Notes: a model not told the origin generated them from the sequence alone. A stretch of DNA of 64,000 bases from JASHVB01 sp963762885 (GCA_963762885.1 CAVXNH010000088.1:1-64000); one strand, 5' to 3'; positions 1-8,262 are shown, counted from the stretch's first letter. Program-made: numbers and translations.

Positions 1-1695
1 GTTCAGGTAGGTGGCGCCCGAGAGGGTGATGTTGTTGACGATGATCTCGAAGCAGGAGGTGCTCGATGAACCCATCCCGTTCGAGCCCTGCGAACTGAAC
101 GTCGCATTCGGGAAATACACCACGCCGGTCACCAGGAACTGCGGGTTGCCCGATAGCGTGGCGCCGGTTCCCCCAGTCGGATCGCCCGTCGATCCGGCCA
201 GAACGACGCCGGCAATCTGCCAGGGCCCCGCGCTTCCGGGATCGACCGTTGTGCTCGGCGCGACCAGATTATAGTTGAATGTGTTGGAGCCGACGAATGT
301 GCCGGTCGTGAAGATCGTCACCCCGGTGCCATTGTGCGTGGTGTTGTTGGTCAGGCTCATCGCGCCGTTGAACACATAGCCGCCGGCCGCGTAGTTGAAA
401 TAATACGGCCCGCCTGAGCTGACGTTGAAACCGCCGTAGTTGCCGGGTTGCAGGTAACAGGTCACGCTGCCGGTGCCCTGGCCGGTGCAATAGGTGCCGT
501 TGATGACGCTGGTCGTAGACGAGCCGGGCACCGAGGCCCACGCGTTCATCGCCTCGCTGGATATGGTCTGGGATTGGCTGACAGTGTAGGTGCCAGCGCC
601 TCCGTCGCCGGTACCCAGCGCGGTGATCGTGGTACTGCCTTTGATGCTGGTGCCGGACAACGTCTGCCCAACAGCGAGAGGACCGGTCGTAACAGCGGAA
701 ACGGTCAAAGTGGTGCCGGATATCTTACCGGTGAAACTGGGCCCGTAGTAGCAATTCTGATTGTAGCACTCGAGGTTCTGTCCCATCGTGCTGCCGGCAT
801 GCGATATCGCGTCCTGCATCGCCGTGTTTGAGGCGTAGGGGTCCGTCAGCACCGATGCATTGCCATGCACATAGGTATTCGACTGGAGCAGCCCGCTGGA
901 GGGATATGGATTGCAGCCGTTGTTGTTGCTGCTGCCGTTGATCGTGGCCCAGCACGGGATGGTGATGCTGGGATAGCTGCTGGCGGCCACGGTGCCGACG
1001 GCATAGATGCCGCCGATCGTAAAGCTGCTGCCGCCTGTGTCGTTGAAATTGCTGTTCGACACCAGGGTGCACGTCGATGCATTGACCGTGATCGACCCGT
1101 TGGCGTTGAACCCGGCGGTGCTGGCGGAACTCGAATTGAGCGCCACCAGGCAAGGCTGGCCGCCGGACCCGCCTGTCGTCGTGGTGCTCGAAACCACTTC
1201 GCTTGTCGAGGTGGCGCTCACTGTTACCGACGCCGTCGCGTTGATGGCGCGGGACACGGTCAGCGGGATCGTTTCCTGCGTGGTCACCAGCACGGCGGCA
1301 TCCGAACTGGACTTCACGCCCGAGACGATTTGGGCGGTGATCTGATTGTCGGTGTAGGTCTTGGTGCCGCTGTTCCAGGTGGGGGAACTGGCGCCGGACA
1401 CATTGTTGACCTCGGCCAGCCTGGCGGCCAGCGTCGCCGCGGTCTGGGCCGCCGTGGCGTTGGACAGACAAGTGCTGCCGCTATTGGCGAGGGCATATTC
1501 GTAACAGTAGATGGCGCCGGCGCGGGCGGATGCGTCGGCGGCACGCTGCATGTTGACCTTGGCGCCCGACCAACTGGTAACCTCGACGCCGAGTGCGATC
1601 GAACCTGCGAGCACTGGTGCCAGCAAGGCGACATAAATCGCCACCGTCGAGCGGCAGCAGCGAATGAGACCGGAACGAAACCGATTGGGGCGCAT
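1..1695 (-). CDS. TadG-like pilus-assembly/surface protein, paralogue 1 (3' end off window)
   Basis: The ATG at 1693-1695 opens a frame that stays open to the window edge, giving about 565 residues without a stop. The start is short and basic (MRPNRFRSGLIRCCRS), followed by one hydrophobic segment (about residues 17-37, VAIYVALLAPVLAGSIALGVEV), the Tad/TadG N-terminal signature. A conserved region follows (AATLAARLAEVN, QIVSGVKSSSDAA), then a long Gly/Ser/Thr/Asn-rich region that looks like an extracellular beta-rich domain. It is closely similar along its length to the genes at 2078-3628 and 3891-5318. Unlike them it carries an extra segment of about 60 residues (see 550-740). TadG family proteins are envelope proteins of Flp/Tad pili. 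No tadA, tadB, tadC or rcpA gene lies in this window, so pilus function is inferred from the N-terminus only. The missing C-terminus should be about 20 residues, judging by the paralogue. Confidence 0.8.
   Translation of the reverse strand, partial: MRPNRFRSGLIRCCRSTVAIYVALLAPVLAGSIALGVEVTSWSGAKVNMQRAADASARAGAIYCYEYALANSGSTCLSNATAAQTAATLAARLAEVNNVSGASSPTWNSGTKTYTDNQITAQIVSGVKSSSDAAVLVTTQETIPLTVSRAINATASVTVSATSTSEVVSSTTTTGGSGGQPCLVALNSSSASTAGFNANGSITVNASTCTLVSNSNFNDTGGSSFTIGGIYAVGTVAASSYPSITIPCWATINGSSNNNGCNPYPSSGLLQSNTYVHGNASVLTDPYASNTAMQDAISHAGSTMGQNLECYNQNCYYGPSFTGKISGTTLTVSAVTTGPLAVGQTLSGTSIKGSTTITALGTGDGGAGTYTVSQSQTISSEAMNAWASVPGSSTTSVINGTYCTGQGTGSVTCYLQPGNYGGFNVSSGGPYYFNYAAGGYVFNGAMSLTNNTTHNGTGVTIFTTGTFVGSNTFNYNLVAPSTTVDPGSAGPWQIAGVVLAGSTGDPTGGTGATLSGNPQFLVTGVVYFPNATFSSQGSNGMGSSSTSCFEIIVNNITLSGATYLN
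550..740 (-). other. Inserted Gly/Thr-rich module inside TadG-like paralogue 1
   Basis: Between the shared blocks DPYASNTAMQ and GTYCTGQGTGSVTCYL, paralogue 1 has roughly 60 residues that paralogue 2 lacks. The inserted sequence runs through KISGTTLTVS, LAVGQTLSG, GSTTITALGTGDGGAGTYTV and SQSQTISSEAM. From memory, this G-T-Y-T-V-S/Q-S-Q-T type of module recurs in phage structural and bacterial adhesin proteins. Its presence in one of three paralogues is seen directly; its origin by shuffling is inference. Boundaries are approximate. Confidence 0.6.
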
Positions 1696-1754
1696 GGGAT
1701 TTTGCCTGCCCGATGAGCTAGTGAATACGGCAGGTTTCAAGCTGGCCCATTGCG

Positions 1755-1763
1755 GGTAACAAA
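1755..1763 (-). promoter_or_regulatory. Upstream box TTTGTTACC, TadG paralogue 1
   Basis: This 9-base box lies 60 bases upstream of the start. The same box with one difference (TYTGTAACC) sits at nearly the same distance upstream of the other two TadG paralogues (3688-3696 and 5374-5382). It may be a regulator site or part of a promoter; that role is inferred from position only. Confidence 0.4.
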
Positions 1764-1900
1764 GCGGTTTCGCTGGTGTTCGGATACCGGCAGGTAACCG
1801 CCAGATCGCGTTATAATCCCGTTAACAGCGTATCAGCCATGCAACCGTATGATGCCTCTCCGGCAGTGTGTCCTCTCGTGCGCCGGCGATGGGCCGGTTA

Positions 1901-2032
1901 GGCGACGCCCGACAATGAAGAGTCGGCTGGTGGCACGCTGACCCGTTCTCCCGTCATGGCCGGCACAAGGCCGGCCATGACGGTGTCGCGTAGTCCGGGC
2001 GGCGAATGATGCGTCTATTGTTGGGCGTCGCC
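1901..2032. repeat. Nested palindromic element, copy 1 (TIR GGCGACGCCC)
   Basis: The outer inverted arms are ggcgacgcccgacaat at 1901-1916 and its near complement at 2017-2032. Inside is a near-perfect palindrome built on gtcatggccgg/ccggccatgac at about 1953-1982. A second copy with the same outer arms and core lies at about 8046-8262. Short size, terminal repeats and lack of coding potential suggest a MITE or REP-like element. It fills most of the 382-base gap between the first two TadG genes, where I see no gene. Confidence 0.65.
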
Positions 2033-2077
2033 TTAGCGCTTGTTGGCCGGCCCATCGCGATTGCAACCGGAGGGCTC

Positions 2078-3628
2078 TTATTTAACCAGCGCCGTGCTGT
2101 AGGTGGTGGTGGATGTGCCGGGCACGCTGGTGAACGCCGTCGTGTTGAGCCCAGAGCATGTGCTGTTCAGGTAGGTGGCGCCGGACAGGGTGATGTTGTT
2201 GACGATGATTTCCAGGCAGGAGTTGCCTGAGGCGCCGAGCCCGTTCGATCCCTGGGAGCTGAAGCTCGCATTGGGGAAATAGACCACGCCGGTGACCAGG
2301 AATTGCGGGTTGCCGGACAGTGTCACGGTGCCGCTGGTCGCTCCGGCCAGCACGACGCCGGCGATCTGCCAGGGGCCGGCGGTGCCCGGGTTCACCGTGG
2401 TGCTCGGCGCGGTCAGGTTGTAGTTGAACGTGTTGGATCCGGTGAACGTGCCGGTGGTGTAGACCGTCACGCCGGTGCCGTTATGCGTGGAGTTGTTGGT
2501 CAGGCTGACGTTACCGTTGAAGACATAGCCGCCGGCCGCGTAATTGAAGGTGTAGGGTCCGCCGGAGCCAATGGTGAAGCTGCCATAGTTGCCCGGCCTC
2601 AGGTAGCAGGTCACGCTGCCAGTGCCCTGGCCGGTGCAATAGCTGCCGTTGTAGGTGCCGCCTGAGGTGGACGGCAGGCCGCATTGCTGGTTGGAGCACG
2701 AAATGCTCGGACCGGACGTGCTGGGGGCGTTGGTGATCGCGGCCTGCATCGCGGTGTTGGTCGCGTACGGGTCCGTCACGATCGCCGAGTTCCCGAACAC
2801 ATAAGGATTCGACTGGAGCAGGCCGCTGGAGGGGTACGGGTTGCAGCCGTTGTTGCTGCTGCTGCCGTTGATCGTCGCCCAGCAGGGGATGGTGATCGAC
2901 GGATAGGAACTCGCGGCGACCGCGCCGTGGGCATAGAGGCCGGCCACGGTGAAGCTGCTGCCGCCGGTATCATTGAAGCTGCTGTTCGACACCAGGGTGC
3001 AGCCGGGTGCGGTGACAGTGATCGATCCATTGGCGATGATGCCGGACGAGCTGCCAGAACCCTGCTGCAAGGCCAGCAGGCATGGCTGCCCGCCGGACCC
3101 GGCCGAGGTGCTGGTGCTGGAAACCACTTCACTGGTCGAACTGGCGGTGACCGTCACCGACTGCGTCGAGGAGAACACGCGGGAGACGGTCAGTGGCACC
3201 GTTTCCTGCACGGTGACCAGGATCGCCGCGTCCGAGCTGGACTTCACACCCGACACGATCTGGGCGGTGATGTTGTTGTCGGTATAGGTCTTGGTGGCGG
3301 AGTTCCAGCTCGGGCTGCTGGCTCCGGTGACGCCGTTAACCTCGGCCAGCCTGGCGGCCAGCGTCGCGGCGGTCTGCGCCGCGGTGGCGTTGTTAAGGCA
3401 ACTGCTGCCGGCGTTGGCGACGGTATAGTTGTAGCAGTAGATCGAGCCCGCGCGCGCGGAAGCGTCGGCAGAACGTTGCATATTGAGTTGCGCGCCCGAC
3501 CAACTGGTTACTTCGACGCCGAGCCCGACCGCACCGGCCAGTATTGGCGCCACCATCGCCATGTAGATCGCGACGGTACCGCGGCGGTCGCGCTGGAGGC
3601 CGGCCCGTCGGAGTGCTGATGCAAACAT
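2078..3628 (-). CDS. TadG-like pilus-assembly/surface protein, paralogue 2
   Basis: This is a complete 516-residue protein. The basic N-terminus and RRGTVAIYMA lead into a single membrane segment (about residues 20-43). The conserved QIVSGVKSSSDAA block and a Cys-containing segment (GGQPCLLALQQG) follow. The rest is a long Ser/Thr/Gly/Asn region with many short hydrophobic strands, compatible with an exported beta-rich fold, ending in STALVK. Six or more cysteines (YCYNY, SSCLNN, PGCTL, IPCWAT, ISCSNQQCG, SYCTG) align with paralogue 1 and suggest periplasmic disulfides. It probably anchors in the inner membrane with the large domain outside. It may belong to a Tad-type apparatus encoded elsewhere. 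The three paralogues are separate transcription candidates, because each has its own AT-rich upstream region. Confidence 0.82.
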   Translation of the reverse strand: MFASALRRAGLQRDRRGTVAIYMAMVAPILAGAVGLGVEVTSWSGAQLNMQRSADASARAGSIYCYNYTVANAGSSCLNNATAAQTAATLAARLAEVNGVTGASSPSWNSATKTYTDNNITAQIVSGVKSSSDAAILVTVQETVPLTVSRVFSSTQSVTVTASSTSEVVSSTSTSAGSGGQPCLLALQQGSGSSSGIIANGSITVTAPGCTLVSNSSFNDTGGSSFTVAGLYAHGAVAASSYPSITIPCWATINGSSSNNGCNPYPSSGLLQSNPYVFGNSAIVTDPYATNTAMQAAITNAPSTSGPSISCSNQQCGLPSTSGGTYNGSYCTGQGTGSVTCYLRPGNYGSFTIGSGGPYTFNYAAGGYVFNGNVSLTNNSTHNGTGVTVYTTGTFTGSNTFNYNLTAPSTTVNPGTAGPWQIAGVVLAGATSGTVTLSGNPQFLVTGVVYFPNASFSSQGSNGLGASGNSCLEIIVNNITLSGATYLNSTCSGLNTTAFTSVPGTSTTTYSTALVK

Positions 3629-3687
3629 CGAATGAACCCCTGATGCGTGTCTAACGTTTGCCCTTCACTCGAAATTAAGACAGCACT

Positions 3688-3696
3688 GGTTACAGA
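3688..3696 (-). promoter_or_regulatory. Upstream box TCTGTAACC, TadG paralogue 2
   Basis: The box lies 60 bases upstream of the ATG at 3626-3628 and matches the boxes upstream of paralogues 1 and 3. A GAAGC sequence precedes it, as in paralogue 3. The surrounding gap (3629-3890) is clearly AT-richer than the coding DNA and holds no other gene. Confidence 0.4.
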
Positions 3697-3890
3697 GAGG
3701 CTTCAAAGCCAGCCGGAAGGATCGAATTGTGAACCAAGAATAATACTTATGCGCCTTATAGGTCTTGTACGGAGACGATTCTATGATTATAGCACCATTA
3801 CTCTTCATGGGAGACTGTATCTAAAATTTGGGTATGCCGTGGTGTCGGCGCACGCCGGGGGCATGGGCCCGCGGCGTTTCCGCGCGTCGC

Positions 3891-5318
3891 CTATTTGACC
3901 AGTGCCGTGGAGTAGCTGGTGGTGCTCGGCTGGCTACCGAAGGTCGCGGCGCCGTACGACCCGCAGCTTGAGCCGAGAGCGAATGCACCCGAAACAGTAA
4001 TGGTATTGGCAATGAGTTCCGCGCATGTGGAGTTGCCGCTCGTCATGGCCCCAGTAAACGATGCCGGCCCATTGGGGTAATACATCACCCCCGTGAACGC
4101 CAAACCGGCACTGCCGGCGAATGACGCCGTTGCACTGCTCTGGCTGGCGAACACGATCCCCGGGATCGCATTCCCCGTCGCGCCGGCGGTGGTCGCGGCG
4201 CTGAGCGTCATTGTCATGGCGCCGGAGGTGGTGAAGGCGTAGCCGCTGCCGGTTCCCTTGCCCATCAGGATCGTCACGCCGCTGCCGGTGACGTTGAACG
4301 CGCCGTTGAACGAGATATTGCCGTTGATCGTGTACAGGCCGGGATTGAACGTGATGTTGTTCGACCCGGAGACGCTCAGGCCAGTATAGGTTCCGGGATT
4401 CAGCGTGCACGTCCCGCCGGAGCAGGAACCCCAGCCGCTCGGGCCGGTGCAACTGCTGGAGCCGCTACAGGATATCGCCGAGCCCGTGGCCGAATTGGCC
4501 GTCGTCAGTGCATTCTGCAACGTGGTATCGCTGGCATAGGGGTCGGCAATCTGGCCGGCGTTCTGGTTCTCGGCCCCGCTGATGACGTCAGCGCCTTCCG
4601 CGGTGATCGAGCCGCCGGCGTAGATGCCGCCGGTGGTGGCGACGATGGCGCCGTTGAACAGGACACCCTCATCGGAACGGATCGTGCACGATGGTGCGCT
4701 GATGTTGATGGCGCCGCTGAAGCTGATGGTGTTGCTGGTCGTGGTTCCGTTACTGTCACCGGCCAGCGCCAGCATGCAGGGCTGTCCGCCGCCGCCGCCG
4801 CTGACGGTGGTGACCACCTCGCTGGTCGAACTCGCCGTCACGTCCACCGACTGCGTCGAGGTGAAAATCCGCGAGATGGTCAGCGGGATGGATTTCTGCA
4901 CGGTCACCTGAACGGCACTGTCCGAACTCGACTTCACGCCCGAGACAATCTGGGCGGTGATCAGGTTGTCGGTGTATTTCAGGGTGGCGGAATTCCAGGT
5001 CGGGCTGCTTGCTCCCGTGACGCCGTTCACCTCCGCGAGCCTGGCGGCCAGGGTTGCCGCGGTCTGCGCCGCCGTGGCGTTGGAAAGGCAACTGCTGCCG
5101 CTGTTGTTGACGGCGTAGTTGTAACAGTAGAGCGCGCCCGCCCGTGCCGACGCATCCGCAGCCTGTTGCAGGGTAAGTTGCGCGGAGGACCAACTGGTGA
5201 CCTCGACGCCAATCGCAACGGCTCCACTGAGCACCGGGGCCATCATGGCGACGTAGATCGCCACCGTCGCGCGGCGATCGAGGCGAAGCGCTGCTCGTCG
5301 GAACGCGGATAGGCGCAT
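3891..5318 (-). CDS. TadG-like pilus-assembly/surface protein, paralogue 3
   Basis: This 475-residue protein has the same architecture as its two neighbours. It has a basic start (MRLSAFRRAALRLDRR), one membrane segment (ATVAIYVAMMAPVLSGAVAIGVEV), the QIVSGVKSSSDSA block and a GGGGGQPCMLAL segment, and it ends in STALVK. The central domain differs most from the other two. It is shorter, contains SGSSSCTGPSGWGSC, and has a run of short strand-like repeats (ITFNPGLYTINGNISFNGAFNV). The N-terminal third is well conserved and the exported part diverges. That fits diversification of a surface-exposed portion after tandem duplication. The start codon is supported by the conserved N-terminus and by the AT-rich upstream DNA. 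Confidence 0.82.
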   Translation of the reverse strand: MRLSAFRRAALRLDRRATVAIYVAMMAPVLSGAVAIGVEVTSWSSAQLTLQQAADASARAGALYCYNYAVNNSGSSCLSNATAAQTAATLAARLAEVNGVTGASSPTWNSATLKYTDNLITAQIVSGVKSSSDSAVQVTVQKSIPLTISRIFTSTQSVDVTASSTSEVVTTVSGGGGGQPCMLALAGDSNGTTTSNTISFSGAINISAPSCTIRSDEGVLFNGAIVATTGGIYAGGSITAEGADVISGAENQNAGQIADPYASDTTLQNALTTANSATGSAISCSGSSSCTGPSGWGSCSGGTCTLNPGTYTGLSVSGSNNITFNPGLYTINGNISFNGAFNVTGSGVTILMGKGTGSGYAFTTSGAMTMTLSAATTAGATGNAIPGIVFASQSSATASFAGSAGLAFTGVMYYPNGPASFTGAMTSGNSTCAELIANTITVSGAFALGSSCGSYGAATFGSQPSTTSYSTALVK

Positions 5319-5617
5319 CGATAGCCCCCAATTGCGTATTATATCAGATAGAGAACATATTTTGGACGAAATTGGTTACAAAATCGCTTCAGTGCGGCGT
5401 ATTCGTGCGATAATTTGCGTTATTATAAGATCAATATATGAACTATATATCTAAAATGATACTGGGATCAGATATAATACTATTGCTTGCCCGGCAGACA
5501 TTCGTTCCGGCCCAGTCGAGGATCGCCCGGCGCCGCCGGATCCGGGCCGCTGCCCAGCGTCCTGCAATCTCGGGAAGGTTCGACGCGGACCGGGAAAACG
5601 GGCGTTCGCTGTCCTGA
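5319..5617. other. AT-rich intergenic region
   Basis: About 300 bases separate TadG paralogue 3 from the PHA locus. The left half (5340-5490) is strongly AT-rich for this genome and carries the promoter elements of paralogue 3. The right half returns to high GC. I see no gene here. Confidence 0.6.
5338..5382 (-). promoter_or_regulatory. Putative promoter and TTTGTAACC box, TadG paralogue 3
   Basis: Read on the minus strand, TTTGTAACC (5374-5382) is followed 30 bases later by a perfect TATAAT (5338-5343), 20 bases before the start codon. No good -35 hexamer is visible at the usual spacing. The TTTGTAACC box is shared with the other two paralogues and may mark a regulator site. Confidence 0.4.
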
Positions 5618-6784
5618 TTACAGGGCCAGCAGCCACTCCCTGAACGGCCGCCACAGGACCCGTTCCGCGGTGTGGCCCGCGGCCATGCCGATATGCCCGG
5701 CGGTGGGTTCGTGCAGCACGGCGCCCTCGATCAACGAGGCCAACGGGCGCGCGGACTCCTGCGGCACGATCCGGTCCCGCGCCGGGGCGGCGACAAAGGT
5801 CGGCAGACGCAGCGCGGCCGGGTCCACCGGCAGGCCGGCTATTCGCCACTGGCCGCGGGCCGGGGCATTGGCGCCATACCATCCCGCCAGGCACTCCCGC
5901 GCCACTGGGGCGGCGAGCGGCACGCCGTCGTTCAGCCAATCTTCCAGCGCGACGAACAGGGTGGCCCGCGCGCTTGCCGGGTCAAGCCGGGCAAAGCCGC
6001 GGTATTTGTCCGCCACCCCCCAGGGGTCGAGCAAGGCGAACAGGACTTGCAGCATGTCCACCGGCAGGGTGTGGTTGAACGCCAGCGCCGGTTCCAGCAG
6101 CGGCAGCATTTCGGCCGCCTGGATGGCCCGGGCCGGATCGGGCGCATGGAAATCCCATGGCGCGGCCAGTAGGGCGAGGGCCCGGACCAGGTCGGGGCGG
6201 CGCTGGGCGGCGGCGACGGCCAGGGTGCCACCCATGCAATAGCCCGCCAGGACCGTGCCCGGACCCGCCGCCGCCATCGCCCGTTCCAGGCGGCCGGCGA
6301 CATAGTCGGTCATGCTGAAGCGCCGCTCCACTTCCCCCGGCCAGCCCCAGTCCAGCAACAGCGGATGGGCGCCGTTGGCGGCAAACCAGCGAAGCATCGA
6401 ATGGCCGGGCGCCAGGTCCAGCACGTAGGCGCGGTTCACCAGGCTGGGGACGAACAGGACCGGTGGGCCATGTCCGCCATAGTCAAGCAGGCGGCTGCCG
6501 CCTTCCTGCCAGATCGCCGGTGGATCCGGCATGTCGCGGTGCCAGGGATGGCGCCGATAGGCGGCGATACCCTCAATCAGCGCCGCGTCCTGGCGCAGCG
6601 TCTCCGCCAGGACCGCCCCCGGGAATGGCTCAGGGCCCGCGCTGCGGGACGCGCCGGCCGGCGACCCGTCGCCCAGGCCCTGCGCCAGGGCGTCGCGGAT
6701 CGCTGCCGCGATCGCCTCGTTCGAGCTCGGCCAGACGTGCTTCCAGTTCTGCGATGCGGCGCGTGAGACCGTCGATCGCAGCAT
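5618..6784 (-). CDS. PhaC-like polyhydroxyalkanoate synthase (alpha/beta hydrolase fold)
   Basis: The protein carries the PHA-synthase version of the lipase box with a nucleophilic cysteine (GYCMGGT), a downstream acid region (PARDRIVPQE) and a catalytic histidine in TAGHIGM. Family members polymerise (R)-3-hydroxyacyl-CoA on the granule surface, and the short class III forms need a partner subunit. At roughly 390 residues it is close to that short class. The upstream PhaE-like gene and the divergent phaR fit this. The start is uncertain. The frame opens at 6871, ATG codons occur at 6871 and 6784, and the sequence looks genuinely coding only from about NEAIAAAIRD (near 6720). The gene overlaps the upstream gene by about 150 bases. 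Either this is a real overlap or a base error has merged the genes. A plain hydrolase is less likely because of the cysteine box. Confidence 0.75.
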   Translation of the reverse strand: MLRSTVSRAASQNWKHVWPSSNEAIAAAIRDALAQGLGDGSPAGASRSAGPEPFPGAVLAETLRQDAALIEGIAAYRRHPWHRDMPDPPAIWQEGGSRLLDYGGHGPPVLFVPSLVNRAYVLDLAPGHSMLRWFAANGAHPLLLDWGWPGEVERRFSMTDYVAGRLERAMAAAGPGTVLAGYCMGGTLAVAAAQRRPDLVRALALLAAPWDFHAPDPARAIQAAEMLPLLEPALAFNHTLPVDMLQVLFALLDPWGVADKYRGFARLDPASARATLFVALEDWLNDGVPLAAPVARECLAGWYGANAPARGQWRIAGLPVDPAALRLPTFVAAPARDRIVPQESARPLASLIEGAVLHEPTAGHIGMAAGHTAERVLWRPFREWLLAL

Positions 6785-7127
6785 CGCGAGCGTCAGGTGC
6801 AGCAGCAGCGGACGCGGTCCCCGCCGCTGCAACGGCCTCGGCGCGTCCCTCCGCTCGCTCACCCCCTGCACCTGGTCCCTGTGCGGCAGTCGATCGGGGC
6901 GCGCCGTACCACGTATGTGCGGCCGCGCGGTCGTCGCGCGGCATCGCCCGCAGCATCGCCGCGCCCGCCCCGGCCCACAGAGCCAACATCGCCTGCCAGG
7001 TTTCCTGCGCCTCGCGGTCTACTGCCAGGCCGGCCAATTCGCTTTGCCACAGCGTGATCCAGTCCTGCGCCAGCTTCCGCAGATCGGGTCCCGCGGCGCT
7101 GTCGTCCTGGCCGGGGCCGTCGCTCAT
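6630..7127 (-). CDS. PhaE-like subunit of PHA synthase (small, coiled-coil C-terminus)
   Basis: This 165-residue product starts MSDGPGQDDS. An amphipathic region with tryptophans (LAQDWITLWQSELAGL, TWQAMLALWAGAGAAM) precedes an Ala/Gly-rich linker and a heptad-like helix (IDGLTRRIAELEARLAELE). Position directly upstream of the PhaC-like gene, the W-rich N-terminal helix and the terminal coiled coil all fit a PhaE-type partner subunit. PhaE proteins are usually longer, so this is a reduced form or a phasin-like relative. The residues after ELERG read as an out-of-frame Arg/Pro-rich tail. The natural stop may therefore have been lost by a small indel near 6720, where the downstream synthase frame begins to look real. 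Confidence 0.55.
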   Translation of the reverse strand: MSDGPGQDDSAAGPDLRKLAQDWITLWQSELAGLAVDREAQETWQAMLALWAGAGAAMLRAMPRDDRAAAHTWYGAPRSTAAQGPGAGGERAEGRAEAVAAAGTASAAAAPDARDAAIDGLTRRIAELEARLAELERGDRGSDPRRPGAGPGRRVAGRRVPQRGP

Positions 7128-7277
7128 GCCTCATTCGCCCTCCTGTGCGCGGCGCGGACCATAGGGGTGCTGCGCCGGATGCGGAACGGCAAACCGCGCC
7201 GCACAGCAAAAAGGACCTTCGCAACTGCGGCATGGACGGGCATGCTAGGGGGAACGCCGCCGCAGAACGAGGGAACC
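7128..7277. promoter_or_regulatory. Divergent phaEC / phaR control region
   Basis: About 150 bases separate the divergently read PHA synthase pair and phaR. PhaR proteins repress PHA and phasin genes and often their own gene, so this shared region is the natural place for the operator. I could not define a convincing palindrome. A clear ribosome-binding site (gaggga) precedes the phaR ATG. Confidence 0.4.
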
Positions 7278-7910
7278 ATGGCCGACACCGTCCAGACAGC
7301 GCCCGAGACCAAGACGGCCGAGCCGCCGGTGGTGGTGAAGAAATATGCCAATCGCCGCCTGTACGATACCCGCAGCTCCAGCTACATCACGCTGGACAAC
7401 CTGGCGGAAATGGTCCGCCAGGGCCGGGATTTCGTGGTGTACGACGCCAAGACCGGCGAGGACATCACGCGTGGCGTGCTGACCCAGATCATCGTCGAGG
7501 AGGAGGGCAAGGGCCGCAGCCTGCTGCCAACCGCCTTCCTGCGCCAGCTGATCGGCTTTTACGGCGATCAGATGCAGGGCCTTGTGCCGAAATACCTTGA
7601 GCAAGCGATGGCGGCGTTTGCCCAGCAGCAGGAGCAAATGCGGACGGCTATGCAGAAGACGATGGGGTCGGTGGGGACGCTGTTCCCGTTCGGCAACATG
7701 GAAGAGGTCAGCCGGCAGAACATGGCCATGATGGAGCGGGCGTTCAGCCTGTTCACGCCGTTCTATCGCCCGACTGGAGAAGGGGCAGCCGGTCAGTCGC
7801 CGACGGACGAACCGGTCGACGAGGTTGCGTCGCTGCACGCGGAGGTCGATCGGCTGCGCAAGGAGCTGGCGGCCGCCAAGGCCACCAAGGAGATTACGAC
7901 CAAGGAGTGA
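7278..7910 (+). CDS. phaR: Polyhydroxyalkanoate synthesis repressor PhaR
   Basis: The 210-residue protein has the signature PhaR N-terminal domain (PVVVKKYANRRLYDTRSSSYITLDNL, about residues 18-43). The second conserved block (GEDITRGVLTQIIVEEEGKG) and the helical PHB-binding part (LLPTAFLRQLIGFYGDQMQGLVPKYLEQAM) follow. A Gln/Met-rich segment and a charged terminal helix (LHAEVDRLRKELAAAKA) complete it. PhaR binds DNA and PHA. When polymer accumulates it moves onto granules and releases its targets, phasin and PHA genes. The start ATG at 7278 has a good ribosome-binding site and precedes the conserved domain by 17 residues. It is divergent from the PhaE/PhaC-like genes, the usual arrangement for autoregulated PHA loci. 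Confidence 0.93.
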   Translation: MADTVQTAPETKTAEPPVVVKKYANRRLYDTRSSSYITLDNLAEMVRQGRDFVVYDAKTGEDITRGVLTQIIVEEEGKGRSLLPTAFLRQLIGFYGDQMQGLVPKYLEQAMAAFAQQQEQMRTAMQKTMGSVGTLFPFGNMEEVSRQNMAMMERAFSLFTPFYRPTGEGAAGQSPTDEPVDEVASLHAEVDRLRKELAAAKATKEITTKE

Positions 7911-8045
7911 CGCTGCGGGTAGGGATCGAAAGGCGAGGGCCGGGAAAGAAGCGGGCTGGGATAAGAGGCGGGAATGAAGATGTTCCCCCTTCCCTCAAGG
8001 GCAACTATCTACTTGACGCACTGGAGCGCCGGAGGCGACGGGCAG

Positions 8046-8262
8046 CGACGCGCAACAATGAACGAGTTGATTGGTGGCGAACTAATCCACTCCCCCGTCA
8101 TGGCCGGCCCATGGCCCCGGGCGCTTGTCCCGGGACTTGTGCCGGCCATCCACGCCTTGCAATGCTGGTGCGAGCAAAGGCGTGGATGGCCAGCACAAGG
8201 CCGGCCATGACGGGCACGCGCGGTCCGTGCGGCAACTGGTGCGTCTGTTGTTGCGCGTCGCC
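8046..8262. repeat. Nested palindromic element, copy 2
   Basis: The outer arms gcgacgcgcaacaat (8046-8060) and gttgttgcgcgtcgcc (8247-8262) are inverted. The interior is a long palindrome with gtcatggccgg at 8098 and ccggccatgac at 8201-8211, plus inner arms ccacgccttgc/gcgtggatgg. It has the same outer arms and core as the copy at 1901-2032. It ends just before the remnant of an enoyl-CoA hydratase gene, so its arrival may have truncated that gene. The rest of the gap 7911-8327 holds no gene I can support. Confidence 0.65.

Noticed and set aside
725..1471. 248-residue minus-strand ORF in the first TadG gene
   Set aside because: It is read in the wrong frame; the TadG frame is longer, starts at a good ATG and matches two paralogues.
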